A stretch of 64,000 nucleotides of DNA. Origin: Himantopus leucocephalus (Eukaryota; Chordata; Aves; Charadriiformes; Recurvirostridae). This document shows positions 50,467-64,000 of this stretch, piece after piece (the stretch's first letter is position 1; each line of letters starts with the position of its first letter). The stretch spans positions 17,204,683 to 17,268,682 of the forward strand of contig RSEF01000031.1 of assembly GCA_003993805.1 (NCBI GenBank). The letters run 5' to 3'. A model generated the notes under the pieces. The model did no database searches. It had not been told where the DNA came from and saw only the letters and a list, made by a program, of their open reading frames with translations. The position numbers and the translations under genes are program-made.

Positions 50467-53400
50467 CTGCATTATTTAACACCATACCTGAATGAACAAG
50501 ACCTCAACCTAAAATGTGATGAATTTAAAATAATCGAAGTAGTATATTACCTTGACATCCCACCACAAGCTTTTTGTGGGCTTACTTGTTTTTTTAAAAG
50601 AATGTTTATATCTCCTCACTGAATTATAGGGGAGAAATGATCACACAAACAGAGAATATTAAGTCACCATAGATCTCAAAAAACATTCAACTCTGAGAAA
50701 GATTCAACTGTTTCTGGATCAGACACCCTTAATAAGAAGATAGCGAAACTGACTGTACATATCAAAATGAATGAAGCATGCAGAAAAAATTTCATTATAA
50801 CAGATAACTAATTAGGAGACACTGTATATTATCTGTGTCTTGGGTAACTCAGGAATGACATTTCAGAACTTGACAGTGCTATATTTCCAATTATCACAAT
50901 AGAAGAGAATCCAGACATATCGAACATATCAAAATCTTTTTCAAAGGGTCAAAAAAGGTTTCGAATGACACAATGCTCAAGTGTCAAAGCAACATCACTC
51001 TCTTTCAATTAATTTGCAGCCATTGCTGTCAAACAGGTTACAGACAGGTTATGTAAGTACACTAAAAATTGTACTTTGAATATAAATTCAAAGATTAAAT
51101 CCAATAAATTCAAAAATCAAAATTAATTTGCAATCACACTAAAATAATGTAATGATTTTTAGAGAAGGCTTTGGCACATTTTTCCAGCATTCGACGTATT
51201 TTAGTCAATTGACTCTAACATAGTGAGTCTCTGACCGATAATCCTGAGCAGAATAAATCAACTCTTCCTTCATTGCTTGATCATAATACCCAGACAATAC
51301 ATATAGTATTCCCAAGCATTTTCAGTTACTCATTGCAGGTCTCAGAATACTTAAAATACTTTTCAGAATACAGAAGTTGAAATAACTGTAAAGTCCCCAG
51401 GACTAGAAAACTGGCATACTAGTTTATTGCTTAAATGATCTGCATAACAACAATTTATAACTGAGGTATCTCTTTAATTCAGTTTTTGTGTGTCTGAGAA
51501 CAAAATGGAGTGGAAAGAACAGAAATATAATTATAAATCTGAACCTTCCTGAGAAGGACAGTTTTGCAAAATATTTTGCATCTAAGCAGCTAGATTTCTA
51601 GTCTCCCCTCAGCCATGGTTCTACCTAGGACATTAGTCAAGTTCCTCTTTCATTTCATCTTTGTTTTCTCCCTCCAACCACTCTCTGCCTGAACTGTCTT
51701 CTACAACTGTGTTTAAGGGCACAGTCCTTAGCTATCAGGTCTCCTCCCCAGCAGGGTGTTGGTTACAGCTGCAGACTCTAAACAACATTTTTATCAAGTG
51801 ATACTTGACACGCACTACTCATCTTCAAATGCCTTATGGAGATTCAGACCCATGCAGATCCTGATCAATAGTACACAGGAGAGAATTTAAATACCAGGCC
51901 ATGACTGAACCAAACTAACACAAAGAGGCTCCATGTGCCCCACTGCCAGACATACTCCATTTTAAAATTATCTCACAGCCAGGTTCGACCAAAAATGGAG
52001 ATGCCACTTTGCTGACTTACCCTCTGAACACAGCTCACTTCTGGAGCATCCATCCCCCTGCATAGGGGTCAGAGACTTGATCTGCTGCCTACTACGTGCA
52101 CAAAAACCATCAGCCAAATCCCACCCCTTATTACCAGCAAGAGCAAACCCTTTAAGCTTTTACCCTGTTTGGACACTAGCAGCCATCTTCCTAACTCAAG
52201 TAAATGTCAACAAACTAACATATAACAAAACAAAAACTTAATTCAGTGTTCCTGATTTCAAAACAGACAGTTCTTCAGTCAATAAACATTCCTTCTACGC
52301 TAAAAGTAAGTGAAAGGTGACTAACAGGCAAACAACTTTTTAAATGGCTGGAGTTTGGAGAGGGTTTGGAAGGAATAAGCTTGCCAGAAACTGCTGGCAA
52401 GCACACTCCCTACAACAGCTGGCAATGGGATATCCAAGCATGCATTTTTGCTTCCTTTTCCATAGTACTACCACCCCCACCTTCTTATTTATGCAGGGAA
52501 AGGGTGGCATTAATGAATTCATTTTCTTACTTAAGCAATATTTTTTCCTATTGCACAGAAGGAATGTCTTCCAAAAGGATAGGTAGTCAAATACATCTGG
52601 GGAGCATTTTAAGCCCATTTTACAGTTACTAAAAACTGAATTGTCAGAGTCCATTGGCATAGCATAACACTTCATTTTTATGTAACATATTAGCTACTGC
52701 ATTCCCAGTTTAGAACATTTTTAGAGGTATATTTCTCAAATATAGCCCAGAGACACAAATAATGACTTAAGAGAAATGTAAGAAGGCACACCCATTTTCT
52801 TTAGTAAAAGAGCACCTGCAACTACTTTTATATTTTGTTTCTCCTGTTTTGCAACCTTAGTGGTTGCATCCCATTCATGATGTGATCTAAATCATAACCA
52901 CTTCACCCCGTTAAGGATTCTACAGTGGATAACCTGCAGGAACTGTAGCTTAACTTGCAGGAAGGTATAATGTTTGGCTGCAGGTTATATATCATGACAA
53001 ACAGATAAACAGCAAACATTTCTATGTTACGTTTTAGTACCTGTATCAAAAGTTAACATCTCTGTCTTACAAGAAATCCTTTCTTAAAAGGCAATGATGA
53101 ACTGTAAGGAAAATTTTCCAAAAGCCTGCATTTGGCTCTATCCCCTCTTCTTTTGTGAGCTGTCTTCCTGATCTGAGCAACAGTATTACTGTCAAAAAAG
53201 ATCTTAATCTTTTCATATAATACCTGGCAAGTTTATGCAAAAACAATTTACATGGCAGCAAACTTTTTGTGTTTGTTTTAAAAGAATTTCCAGACACCAA
53301 GCTGCAAAAACTATTCATGTCTTTAAGAAAGCCAACAAGAATATACGAAAATTTATCATGTTCTCCAGATGGGTAGTACTTATTCTTTCACTGCCCGTAA

Positions 53401-55205
53401 TTGGCAGTATCGGTACATTAATCTACTCTTAGATTGACTTTTGTTTATAAGACAGTTTTGAAATACTGTTCCAGTGTCTTGAATCCTAAACAAACACCCT
53501 CAAAAATTAGTCCAGTGAGATGACATTAGTCTCTTCTCACTGACCAAATGCTTTGTAATAAGCAGATTGGTGGAGATGACTTAATTCAGACACACAGAGT
53601 AACTGAATAATTAAATCAAATAGAAGAGCTAATAAAGAGTGCATAGACACTGCACAGACAATGTTATTTAGGGAATGGAGAAAGTAAATGGAAAGAGAAT
53701 AGTCGTAAAACTTAAGTGTGTTTTGATTCAGTATTCTGATTTTTTAAACATTTTCCCATTATTTTATGCCCTAATAAGTTTCCATTGACTAACATGACCT
53801 AAAGCTACAGAGAAAGCTAGTCAAGTGCAGTTTCCACCAAGTTGCTGCAACTAAACATCAGTTAAAATAATCCAGAAAATGGAAATGTACCCTGGTAAAA
53901 TGCTTTGAGTCTAGTTTGTGGCAACCACTAAGCTACTTTGGACACTACACTGTTTCAAAATAAATTAATTCTATATAAATATTCTAATCATAAGCTAATT
54001 TTACAATGTGGTAAAAACAGGATTGACACACTGAGAAAGTCATTGGGAAATTCAGCATTGTATATAGAAAATGTACTTTGTTTCCCACATTAAACTGTCA
54101 TGTAAACTTCAGTTTATCAGGAGGTAAAACTACACCATATGTTCACTGCAAACAAAAGAGGATCAAGATAAACCAAAAATAATCTGGCATCACATATTAA
54201 TACATAATCCAATGCAAATAAAAACCAAAAGCTAATGTTCAACATGATTAGCCTGACACCCTATTGTCCTCTGTTCCTTTTAACCAAGGCAATCCCTTAA
54301 TGTCTATGAAATCATTTGAATGATCAAGGGGAGTATAGTTCTGAAGTCAGATAATTAAAATTTTCTTAATTATGGTCAGCTGTTCTCAAACATTTAAGTT
54401 TGTGTATTTACTAGTCGCAATGAGACACATAAAGATCAAGGCAACAAACTGTCCCTGTAGCACAATCTAAAAGCTAACAGAGTTGTATGCCAATTGTGGA
54501 AAACTGATTTTTGAAAGGCAGCGGGAATAAGAATCAATTAGCAAAACTTCTGGTAGCAGACAGAAAAAAGTACCTTACCCCTAAGACCACTCATTTGTTT
54601 TATTACCTACTGCTTCAATTCACAATGATAATATAGCTAAAAGGCTGCACTTCGATTTTTACTAAAACCAGCCAGATCAAAACCAGCAATGACAAGAGTT
54701 TGCTATGAGTTAAAGGCTATCAATGCAACAGCTTAAAAGTATATTCTGCATGGTAGTTGTACTCCTCAAATCATGGAGATTCAGGCCACTGCCAAATAAG
54801 CAATTGAAACAAAAGAACAAATATAAATTCAGAAATAGGTAGCTCCAACTTTTTATTTTTGCAATTGCAAAGTGGCCATAAAAATTTGCAAATATTAACC
54901 AAAGACAACAAAGTATCTTAAAGACAGGCTGTCAAGTCCAATTCAAGTGTCAGGGAGCAACATTTACTATTAGGAAAAATTATTCTTCAGAACATAAAGA
55001 TAATGAGGGCTTTTTTTGGTCTCTGCATTTATAAGTGTAAATTTAAGATAAATCTGTATTCATTTCATGACCAATGGCATGAAGATTAGTGTTTAATGTT
55101 CGCTCCAAGAGAAAGAATAAAGGATATGAGGAAAAAAAAATCATAATATGCTGCAGAAGACTAGAAATCTACATTTGTGGGCAACCGCCACTCGATTTTT
55201 ATTTT

Positions 55206-55241
55206 TACATATATATGCATGCATATATATGTGTATATATT
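55206..55241. repeat. TA/CA microsatellite (arm 2 partner)
   Basis: Alternating ACATATATATGCATGC-type tract, equivalent to 26796-26828. Confidence 0.85.
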
Positions 55242-55289
55242 TAGTAAATAGAAATAAAAATTATATATTATACAAACACACGCACACAT

Positions 55290-55800
55290 ACTCTCTACAG
55301 ATCTCAAAATAAGCAGCACGGGCACATAATTAAGGGGTCCCCAGGGCTCATAAAGAAAGTGCAACAACCTTGTTAGCGTTTGGCCTTTCTTCCACACCCA
55401 GTCTCACTGTAAAACAGTCAACCATGAAAGTACTTTAAAAAGCTGGTTTTCTTTTTATATTTGCAGCATGATTTTATAATGTACCTTTCATGTTTTACAG
55501 AAGCTGGTACTTCTGTATATCCTCCTGGCAAATTCAACACGAACTACAAACTTTCTAATTTACAACTTTCAGAAATCTGAATGCTTTTGAATACTGGGAT
55601 TTTCAACTTTGCAATTTAATGACAACCCTGCCTTTGTCCTTTTCTGACCTGTTGTGAAGTAAATCAGGCACACTAATGTGGTCTTTTTCACACTGTTCGA
55701 TCACACTGCATCTTTTTTCTCCACAGACACTGCCTCTCTCCCACTCTCTGTCTAGCCATCCTCCCTCAAAACGAACAAAATGGTCACTGTAACCCTGCAT
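55290..55800. other. High-identity island between the arms (arm 2 side)
   Basis: Partner of 26226-26745 at about 96% identity by hand count, including conserved stretches such as AAGTACTTTCATGGTTGAC and GAGCCCTGGGGACCCCTTAA (given in arm 1 orientation). No gene recognised. Confidence 0.65.
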
Positions 55801-57993
55801 TACTGCTCATTAGATCACAGGTTAGTCAAGTGGAACTGCCCAAGGTTCCCAAAGGAGAGCTATGCTTCAAAAATCTGTCCATGTCAAATGAAGAAAAAAC
55901 CCCTGAGCATGGGGTCACCCAGATCAATGATCAAAAGAGACTGAGAATAGTGGAGGGAAAAAATAAAAAGCAGCCCTGTTTTTGTTAAAAAACAGCCTTC
56001 TGTATAATAAATCAGAATACAAAGATACTAAGCTTTTTTCTCCCCTGTAACAACATTCCATTTTCACTTTAAAATGGAATACCTTGTTTTTCAGAAGATT
56101 TTCTAAAAGTAAGATTATTTTTTAAGTTCTAAGAGTGAGGTTTCAATAAACCTCAAAATTACCTTAAGAAAATTAGCAAGAGAAATAATCACAGAAAATA
56201 TTGGGGATTTTCTCTCCATCATATAAATATTTAATTATTTAAAAAGTTATTAAAACCAATTTTCATTAGATTATTATTTTTAATTTAAACAAATTATGCA
56301 TTCTGAATTTCATGAAAAATTATACAGGTGGTATGTCCACAGAAAAAGTAGCCAACCAAAATTACATCATTTGCACTCTTCTGATACATGGCAGATGTGC
56401 AGATGTGCAATACTGGAAGAATGTGCAGCACCATTTCTGTAGCCTCCATTCATCTTTTAAGAAGACAACTAAGAAAACCAAAGAAAAGTCAAAAAACCCA
56501 AAAAATATTTTTAAATAAAGCAACAACTTTATATGTAAGTAATGAATTTTGATACACAGAACAGACCAAATTACTCAATGAAGAGTACTGGCTGTATAAC
56601 AAAGTTCTGTGCACACATGCTTTTGAAAGCACAATTAGAGTCTCTACTTACCCAGAATGAATGAAATATGAAAAAAATGATCCTACATAATGCATTTTTA
56701 AAATTGCATAGATAGCTCTGATCATTCAAAATGAGTTATATATTTTTTAAACAACAAACATGCATTGTGCCACCAATGAACAGTGCTGCAGCTAAAAGGA
56801 CCTCAGTGTTTCCTACAATATTGGTGACAGGGCATCTTTTAATTTACAGCTCTGAAGAGCTTTATTTTTCTGCCCTAGAGAGTAAATCAAATTTCATTCT
56901 CTTATTTCCTTTACCTTCAGCCATGAGTAAAGGCTTAATTAAGAGAGAGGAACAAAGGTATCTAATTTGGAACAGAATATTTGATAGTAGACTTGTAGTT
57001 AATATATGGTCTATTCCAAAGGTATTACTGCAATAGAAGAAAGCTACAGGAAAGCAAAAGAAAGAGAAATCCTTTAAATACTCAAATATTTCTTACAACT
57101 TCAGTAAAATAATTTCTTAGCCTTTATTACCACAGCAACATAAAAACCAGAACAAGAATGCAAACGCTGTGATAATACATTATGAAAAAATATTGGAAAG
57201 AAATCACAGAACAAATCTGTATTGACAGAGAGACCAATGGGAGAACTTAATTTTTAAAAAAATAATGCAATTGTAGCAAAGACATAACAATATATGCAGT
57301 AATCACAATTATCCTCCTCTATACATATGCCTGGATGAGATGAACAGTCTTTTAAGAAAAGTTCATTCACTAATGCAGGTTGGGGGGGTTTGTTTTTTTT
57401 TTTAACAGTTTGCTAGATGCCTCGCAGTGTGTATACTTGAACAAGGAACTTCAGCATGCATTAACTTTAAAAAGGCCTACTCACAAGTACTGAGGTTTTA
57501 GTTTTAAGACAATATTTCTGACCCTTGCAACTCTGCATCTGAGTGGAATTTGAACAACCAAAGATTAAATAGAGAACATCAGAAAAGTAAAGGTGTTGAG
57601 AAATTGCATGTGCAAATTGCCATGGATTATTCCATGTACTGTTAATACTCTAGAATACAGTAGAAAAAAATAATTTTAAGAATGACCTGGGTAAATATGA
57701 ATACTACATTAAAACATTTTCAAGAAAAAAAATAATTTCCTGAAGTTTTGTTTTGCGTTTGTTTTTTTTAAAATAAGTTTTCTAGTTTATTTGTATAATC
57801 CTTCACTGATAATTCCTTCCTCTACTGACTCAAAATTTCCGTCTGTTCAGATTCCAGCAGAACAAGTTACTGTTTCATGTCAGCCTGCTGTAATAGATTT
57901 TTCTAAACATTTAAACTATTTTGAGAAAACATTTATGCTTATAAAGATTCCAAGATGACTAATGATATTCTGCAGTATCAACAAATTATCATT

Positions 57994-58043
57994 AGAATAA
58001 TGTCATTCTATTCAAAACAGAATAATGTCATTGTATTCAAAAC
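57994..58043. repeat. 25-bp tandem duplication, arm 2 only
   Basis: AGAATAATGTCATT plus 11 more bases occurs twice back to back (57994-58018, 58019-58043) with one difference. Arm 1 has a single copy around 24133-24157. Confidence 0.88.
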
Positions 58044-58068
58044 TCTGCTTCTAGTCTTATGAAGAAGA

Positions 58069-58344
58069 TTGTTATCAGATGGTAGAGAGTGGATAATTCA
58101 TGTTTCTTCAGGGGTATGTCTGCATCTGCTGCTGAATCAGTGCAAGAAGGGGATGGGAGAAGGGTTTCCTCTTTTTGAGCCAAACATCATTATGCACTGG
58201 ACAGAAGAGATTTCTGAAAAAATAATGGACACTGTTCTCAGCATACTTCCCTACAGAAGGCTTCCAATGGACTGCTTTAAGCAAAAACTCAGCAGTACTC
58301 CATCCTCATCTTCCCTGAACTGTGGGACCCTTCACCATTTTTGA
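58069..58344 (+). other. Arm 2 partner of the shared open frame, probably not a gene
   Basis: Counterpart of the minus-strand frame at 23831-24097, including FPLFEPNIIMHWTEEISEK. The common stop is retained. No family recognised. Most likely a chance frame in sequence shared by both copies. Confidence 0.3.
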
Positions 58345-58572
58345 ACTTGCTGAACTCCCCTTCATTCTTCATTTTTGTTTCAGTCCCAGATTGCTCTCTA
58401 CTCATCTATTCTGCTTTACTGCCAATAAAGTTTTGGGGAGTGGCAGGGAGAGGTGCACACAAGATTTGTCACTAGTCCCCTTCCATTCCTCCTGTTACTC
58501 CTTATCTCTAGATTATCCCATTTTCAAAAACCACCATGTCCTGTCCAACACTCAAGCTCATAACCTGGGAAC

Positions 58573-58577
58573 AGTCT
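58573..58577. other. Empty CR1 target site
   Basis: AGTCT (AGACT on the other strand) occurs once here, flanked by sequence matching both sides of the arm 1 CR1 at 23124-23619. This is the pre-insertion state of that site. Confidence 0.88.
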
Positions 58578-61500
58578 GATTTTTGGCTTCCCTCACACCC
58601 ATACAGAATCCAAGATTTTTCCAAAAGCTTAATGGAAGGCATCCTGGAAAAAAAAAACAAAAACCCAACAGTTCAGCACTGAGAATGGATAGGAAAAGAT
58701 TTAATCTCACCTTATAACGCTAGGTCATTCTTTCTTGGTCCTTGGCAACTGCAGTGTTGTCCCAGTAACATGCATCCAGAATGCTGATGCAAAGACGATC
58801 CTTTCCCTGTCCTGTCACTTGAAACATATCCTTGTTGTGTAGTCTCATATGTATGCCATCATCTCCATGTCCAGAGCTGCATGATTCTTTCTCTCTCATA
58901 ATCATAGGACTTTTATGCTCACCTGTCTAAAGTAGTTTCAACCTCCGAGAGGCCAATGATGCATCAATTTTCAGTTTTGCTTTCCCTCATGCTATCACTC
59001 ATTCCCAAGAGAAATTCCCCTAAAGCGTCTTCAGAAATTCTGAGTTTGAAGAGGCACCAAAAGCATCCCATACCCAAGCTGAAGTCTAATTTGATGCAGG
59101 TTTAAAGAAACCCTGCATACACATGTTCCCAGCAAGCTCTTTGAGTTGCTCGTAATTATAGACAATATTAATCTATGTTACTTCACAGTGCAGGTAGTGC
59201 TGATGTAGCTGAAAATTTTCTACTTTTCAGGCATATAATTAAATTCCAACTTTACCTACCTATATGAAATGTATAGCTTTTCTCCTATTCAGTTACTCTT
59301 GAACCTCCCTTCTGGTATGACCAATAAAGATGCTCATCATGATCTCCCATGCAGTGCGAGAATCGAATTCCCGCAGAATGGACTAAGACCAGAAATTCAT
59401 TTCATATGCTGCATGCCTACTCTAATGTAATGATGATTATGTGATCATAATCAACTTGAAAATGTTTTTAAAAAAATTACTTCTGTTACATTGACTACCG
59501 AATATAAACGATATAGAAAAAGTATGCAAAATGATCAGAGAGCCTCTTGCCTTGGTAAATAAAAGGTTCACAATATAGTTAACTTCCCTTCAATCAGTAA
59601 ATTTATTTTAAGAGTAAAAGTCATTCTGATACTTTCTCCTTAAAAAAAAGGATATGTCCTCATCTTTAAAAAAGCAGCAGCTTGTATTCTTGAACTCAAG
59701 AATTCATTGTAATAAATACAAGAAGAATGTCTGAAAGGAAAATACATCCTAAATCAAATCACTTATACAATAGCAGAGTTTTCACAAACTTGATCCAATG
59801 CATTACTAAATACTTTTACATTCTTTTTCATCTGATCCTGAGACCTTTTTTATAAAAACTGTAGAGTTGTATTTGGAAAGCAGTTATATAGACACTAATT
59901 TGTTCCATTTCAAATAGTTATTTATTCTGAAAGAAATCTTCTCTTGCTCATGCAAAATGTCTCAAACAATAATTAAATTTTTGAGCACTCAGGAATTCCT
60001 CTGAACAGCAGTTTCACAGACACTGAGGCCCAAAAGGATCATTATGATCATGTAGTCAGATTTGTATCCAACGGGCCTTACAATTTCATCTAATTATCTA
60101 CTAAAGTCCATCAACTTTAGACCAAGCAAAAAAGGTTTCAGAAAGAACTCTAAAAAGCTGCCCTCTTCACAGCTCCAGAAGTCTTTAATGAATACTACAT
60201 AAGCATTCGTAAGTATACAAATATTTATTAGAAACATTTACTAAAAGATTAATACTTCCAACTCCTGTGTCTTAGCTACTCTACTCCTGTTCTTCAGCTC
60301 CCTGGACATTGTGCAATAAGTGCACATTTGCAGGTGTGCTCAAGCATTTTTGTATCTTTAGGAGGGTCATTCCAATTCAGAGTTTCTAGGGGCACTCTTT
60401 CAACTCAGTTCCTTGCAGACTTATTTCTTTGTCAAGAGCAGGACTAGGAATTTACTATTGAGATATTTATATTTCTTTGTTAAATTGGACACATAAATTG
60501 GTACAGCACAGTTATTTGTAAGCTGTATTATTCACTTAAAAATTATCAACAATTCCAATTCATCTTTTGATCTAATTAAAATATATTGGGGATTTTATCT
60601 GTCATGGCTTTTTTTATTTTAAACCAGTAATTGAAACAGAAATCCATGTAAAGAAAAGAGTACGCTTACTGTTTGGATTCTTCATGTCACCTTTTTATAA
60701 AGGGATTTTCAAAAAAAGTAGAGCCATTGTAGATAGATTTATTTATAAATCCTTAAAAAGACTTTACAGTTCCTTTTCAGATCATCTTAATTTATTTTTT
60801 GCTCACCATTATTTCCTCCCATGCCAGTGACTCAAAGAGAACAGTCAAATTCAGCTTTTTCCAAGATTTGCAGTTTATCATTTTAATTTCTTTATATGGT
60901 CACTTGCATTTTGCAGCACTAAATATTTGCTACCCATCTTGCTATCAGTATGATCATTCTAACTATGCAATGATTAAAGCAAACACTACCTGCTAAATAT
61001 TTACATTAAACACAGACTTGCAATTGTATGAAATTGTTTCACTCTTCACATTCAGCTAGGATGTGGATCTACTTACAATATAAAGAGATAAAAAAGCATT
61101 TTAAATAAAAATAATCTGTATTGACATTACTTTATTTTAGGATCTTTTTATATCTAAATCATCTCCCTAACAGCTCTGAAGAAATTCTTTAATCAGAAAG
61201 GGATTTCTGATGAGACGCGTAAATAGGAGTTATTTCTGTACTGTTCTAAACATGGCAAAAACAATATTTCCTAATCATCAGTTTAATAATGTCCTCCTCT
61301 CCTGCAAATGTGTTCATAACTGAAGTCTGACAAATAACTCCTCTGTTCCCGCAAAGGCCACAGTTGTGAAGGAAGCAGCCAATACTCAAAATGGCAGAGT
61401 TCAGTTCCCTTGCATGAGTAAGGGCCTCTGCAGATGCTGACAAATCTGGACGTTCTCCTGCAATAGTTATTTAGCTTTAAGACACTTAAGGCATCAAGAT

Positions 61501-62188
61501 GACATTGTTTATCTACAAAATTCTTTCCAGACATAAAAAAAAAAAAAACAGAGAAAAAAATGGCAGGGTAACAGATATTAGCCCTCACATCACTCAGGTG
61601 GCTCTTTTCACAAGGAGAGTCACCCTCCACTTTTCTGCTAACAGAAAAGCACAATTCAAAACCCAGACACCTTTAAAATACTCTCAAATAGATAAATACA
61701 TCACAATCTATGTAAACATGGGATCAACCTTTCACATTTACTTTTGAAAATATTGTTTGTAATTCAAAGACATTTTTAATCTTGCTCTATCAAAGAAAAA
61801 AGGAAAGTGGGAAAGAATTTCCTCTGGAGTTTCATATCCCGCAACTTTAAAGTAAGATCTTGTTTTCAAGAGGGAAAAAAAGCACTTGTGATCAGCTCGC
61901 TACATAATCTTTTCACCTTTTTTTTCCCTGACAACAATATAAAAAAGATAATATAATCTTAAAACAGACTAAGAAGACTTGATTCACTGTCTACTAGCAA
62001 GTCTATATTAAAAGTTCTAGTATTTTTTGGAAAGAGAATTTAGAATATATCTTGAATGATTTCCCCTGGTACTAGTGGTCAGCAATTTATATATATGAAA
62101 GAAATGTATTAATTGCATGAACTTTTGGATAACTAAAATAAAACCCAACAAAAGGTTATACTCTATGAATGTCTTCATATATATGATC

Positions 62189-62250
62189 TTAGAAAAAAAT
62201 AGTTCAGTTGGAAGGGACCTACAATGACCATCTAGTCCAACTGCAATCTT
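62189..62250 (-). mobile_element. CR1 3'-end relic shared by both arms (arm 2 copy)
   Basis: TTCAGTTGGAAGGGACCTAC followed by ATCTAGTCCAACTGC is the reverse complement of a CR1 3' UTR end and the partner of 17814-17873. Confidence 0.82.
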
Positions 62251-63940
62251 GAAAACAGCCTTAAATATAAAAAAAAAAACAACAACCCAAAGAAACTCCC
62301 CAAAACCAATACCCCACCACCCAAATATGTAGCTGCTTCACCATCAAACTGGCAAAGCTCCATGGTTCGATTGGGTTTCTACTTTGACCAGTCCTACATG
62401 GCTTCCAGAAGTCTTCAACAGATTCAGATGAGTGTTTGCTCAGCACAGCCTGTTCCTCAAGTACAGTGGCTATGGACAACTTCCAACCCATCTTACCTGC
62501 GACTCATAAATATTGCTCTGACTCAGGAGGAAAGCGACTCTCAGTTTGCATACTGGTTCAAGTCACAGGAATCCACTGCAACATCCAGCTTCCAATATTA
62601 CTACACAAAGTAGCATAGATTCCAAAATAAAAATCAACAAGTTGGTAATCATAGTCATGCTGCAAAGCAATTTACAGTGCTCTTATCACCATAAATCTCC
62701 TGTAATATTTTAAGCCTGTAACAGAAAACCGACTAATCAAAACCACTTGTTATAATCAAAAGCACCTTTGTGATGGAAAACCAGCGGCACACTCCATCAG
62801 TAAGATACTTATTAAAAAATATAATTAGGTACACTGTTCTAGAATTGCACCCTGTTTTTTGGAAACAGTGGCCAAACAAACTGATATGCCACTACTAAAC
62901 CATCTTCCCATCTGCTGAGTAACTAAATTTATTTTTCACTTGTCATGATATTTATTAATTCAGGAAGTTTCCAAAACAGCAGTAAGAACTGCCTTACATA
63001 TGATCGAGTCTTCATTATTGCAATTTTATTCTAAAATAAGGTTATACAACTTTGTGACATTGTCCTTCATTTCTTTTTTGTAATCTTGTTTTCCTCTATT
63101 CTTAAGTAAAGAATACACTGAACTCTTGATACAAGTTTTTTTTCTGAAAATATGCATAAGCTGTGCTCATTTAACAAAATTATTGTATTCAGCTTTTCAT
63201 ACAGACTCAAAATAGCAAGACTTGTTTGATATGAAAATACACTGAAAATTTTTTTTAATGAAGAGCATGCAGTAGAAACATATTTAAATGCTACTGTAAG
63301 CACATAAAGATCTATTCCTCTACTGAGATATCAAGCAACTAGTAATGATGCAGAGGGATAAGGAGAAAATGAGGATACTGTCAATAAAAGAGAAGAAATG
63401 CTAACTCTAAATACACAAAAGATTCAGTACAGGCCCAAAAGTCTACCCCCATGGGCTCAACTGCAAAATGAAGAGTTAAGTCTGTAACTTGCTGAAAAGC
63501 AAACTAACTGGCATATGTCATGTGGCATAAAGACATTGTTCCTCTCCTGTATTCACTATTCTCATGAAACCAGAAAAGGAACATTTATTAAATGAGATTT
63601 ATCATCAAAATCTTCAATTAACTTTAAACCCAATTTGGAGGATTTAAAAAGGAAAAAAAGTAGTAAAATAATAAAGGCTTAAAAATACTTAAATCGTGAA
63701 AAAAGCATTTCTGTTGATGGAAATTGTAATCTGCGTTACTCTATGAAAAAATAAAATCAAAACACCTGGGGTATATTTGGATGAATAAAATGAAACCAGT
63801 TGTGTCTTAGGACAGTGGAAGGCTTTACTTTTACACTGCACCATAAACTACAAGAAACTAACAAACTGATATATTAAAATCTATATTACATTTGCTTTAA
63901 ATATTCATTACTTCTTCCTAAATCTGTTTTTAGGTGAACA

Positions 63941-64000
63941 ATCATAGAATCATTTATGTTGGAAGGGACCTTTAAAGATCATCTAGTTGCAACCCCCCTG
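63941..64000 (-). mobile_element. CR1 LINE 3' end, running off the window
   Basis: ATCATAGAATCATTTATGTT, then GGAAGGGACCTTTAAAGATC, then CATCTAGTTGCAACCCCCCTG form the reverse complement of a CR1 3' end. It begins exactly where alignment with arm 1 (at 14960) stops. Arm 1 has no CR1 there, so this insertion is private to arm 2. Confidence 0.93.

Larger units (their letters stand above)
46624..63940 (-). repeat. Arm 2 of the inverted repeat
   Basis: Reverse complement of 14960-35873, colinear throughout (anchors listed for arm 1). Relative to arm 1 it lacks the CR1 at 23.1 kb and four blocks of 0.6-1.2 kb. It has private tandem duplications at 50380-50466 and 57994-58043, and about 200 bp of net extra sequence between 49258 and 51438. 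No coding exon is recognisable. The outer end is interrupted by a CR1 at 63941, so homology to sequence left of 14960 may resume beyond the window. Confidence 0.95.

Overview
The window is vertebrate nuclear DNA, almost certainly from a bird. It is AT-rich and nearly gene-free. It carries CR1 LINE fragments that end in the ATTCTATG-type 3' repeat typical of avian genomes. The only gene I can support is ARL15 (ADP-ribosylation factor-like 15), on the + strand. Three consecutive internal coding exons lie at 1-102, 2879-2938 and 13421-13629. Their splice phases agree and they read as one G domain, from the P-loop to the NKxD-type motif. The 5' and 3' exons are not recognisable here, so from 13630 to the end I treat the window as one very long intron, as assembled. 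No bacterial-type features, tRNA, rRNA or CRISPR were seen, and the other short open frames look like chance.

Layout: 1-14959 holds the exons, two complete introns (2.8 and 10.5 kb), and one 5'-truncated CR1 at about 9203-9878. From about 14960 to 35873 comes arm 1 of a very large inverted repeat. A spacer (35874-46283) follows, then a 100-N gap (46284-46383), a broken CR1 piece (46384-46623), and arm 2 (about 46624-63940) in reverse complement to arm 1. Arm 2 runs into a CR1 3' end that crosses the window edge, so the homology may continue beyond it. The arms stay colinear for about 17-21 kb. In hand-aligned samples they are about 85-87% identical, with a roughly 520-bp island near 96%. Arm 1 has four extra blocks of about 0.6-1.2 kb and a private CR1. 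Arm 2 has a private CR1 at its outer end and two small private tandem duplications.

The main interpretive point is that the two arms lie on opposite sides of a fixed-length (100-N) scaffold gap. The inverted duplication may be real and old. Alternatively, arm 2 may be a contig from a diverged homologous chromosome joined backwards. ARL15 is Z-linked in birds to my knowledge, so a W-linked copy (gametolog) in a female assembly is a concrete alternative. Long reads, or read depth by sex, would decide.
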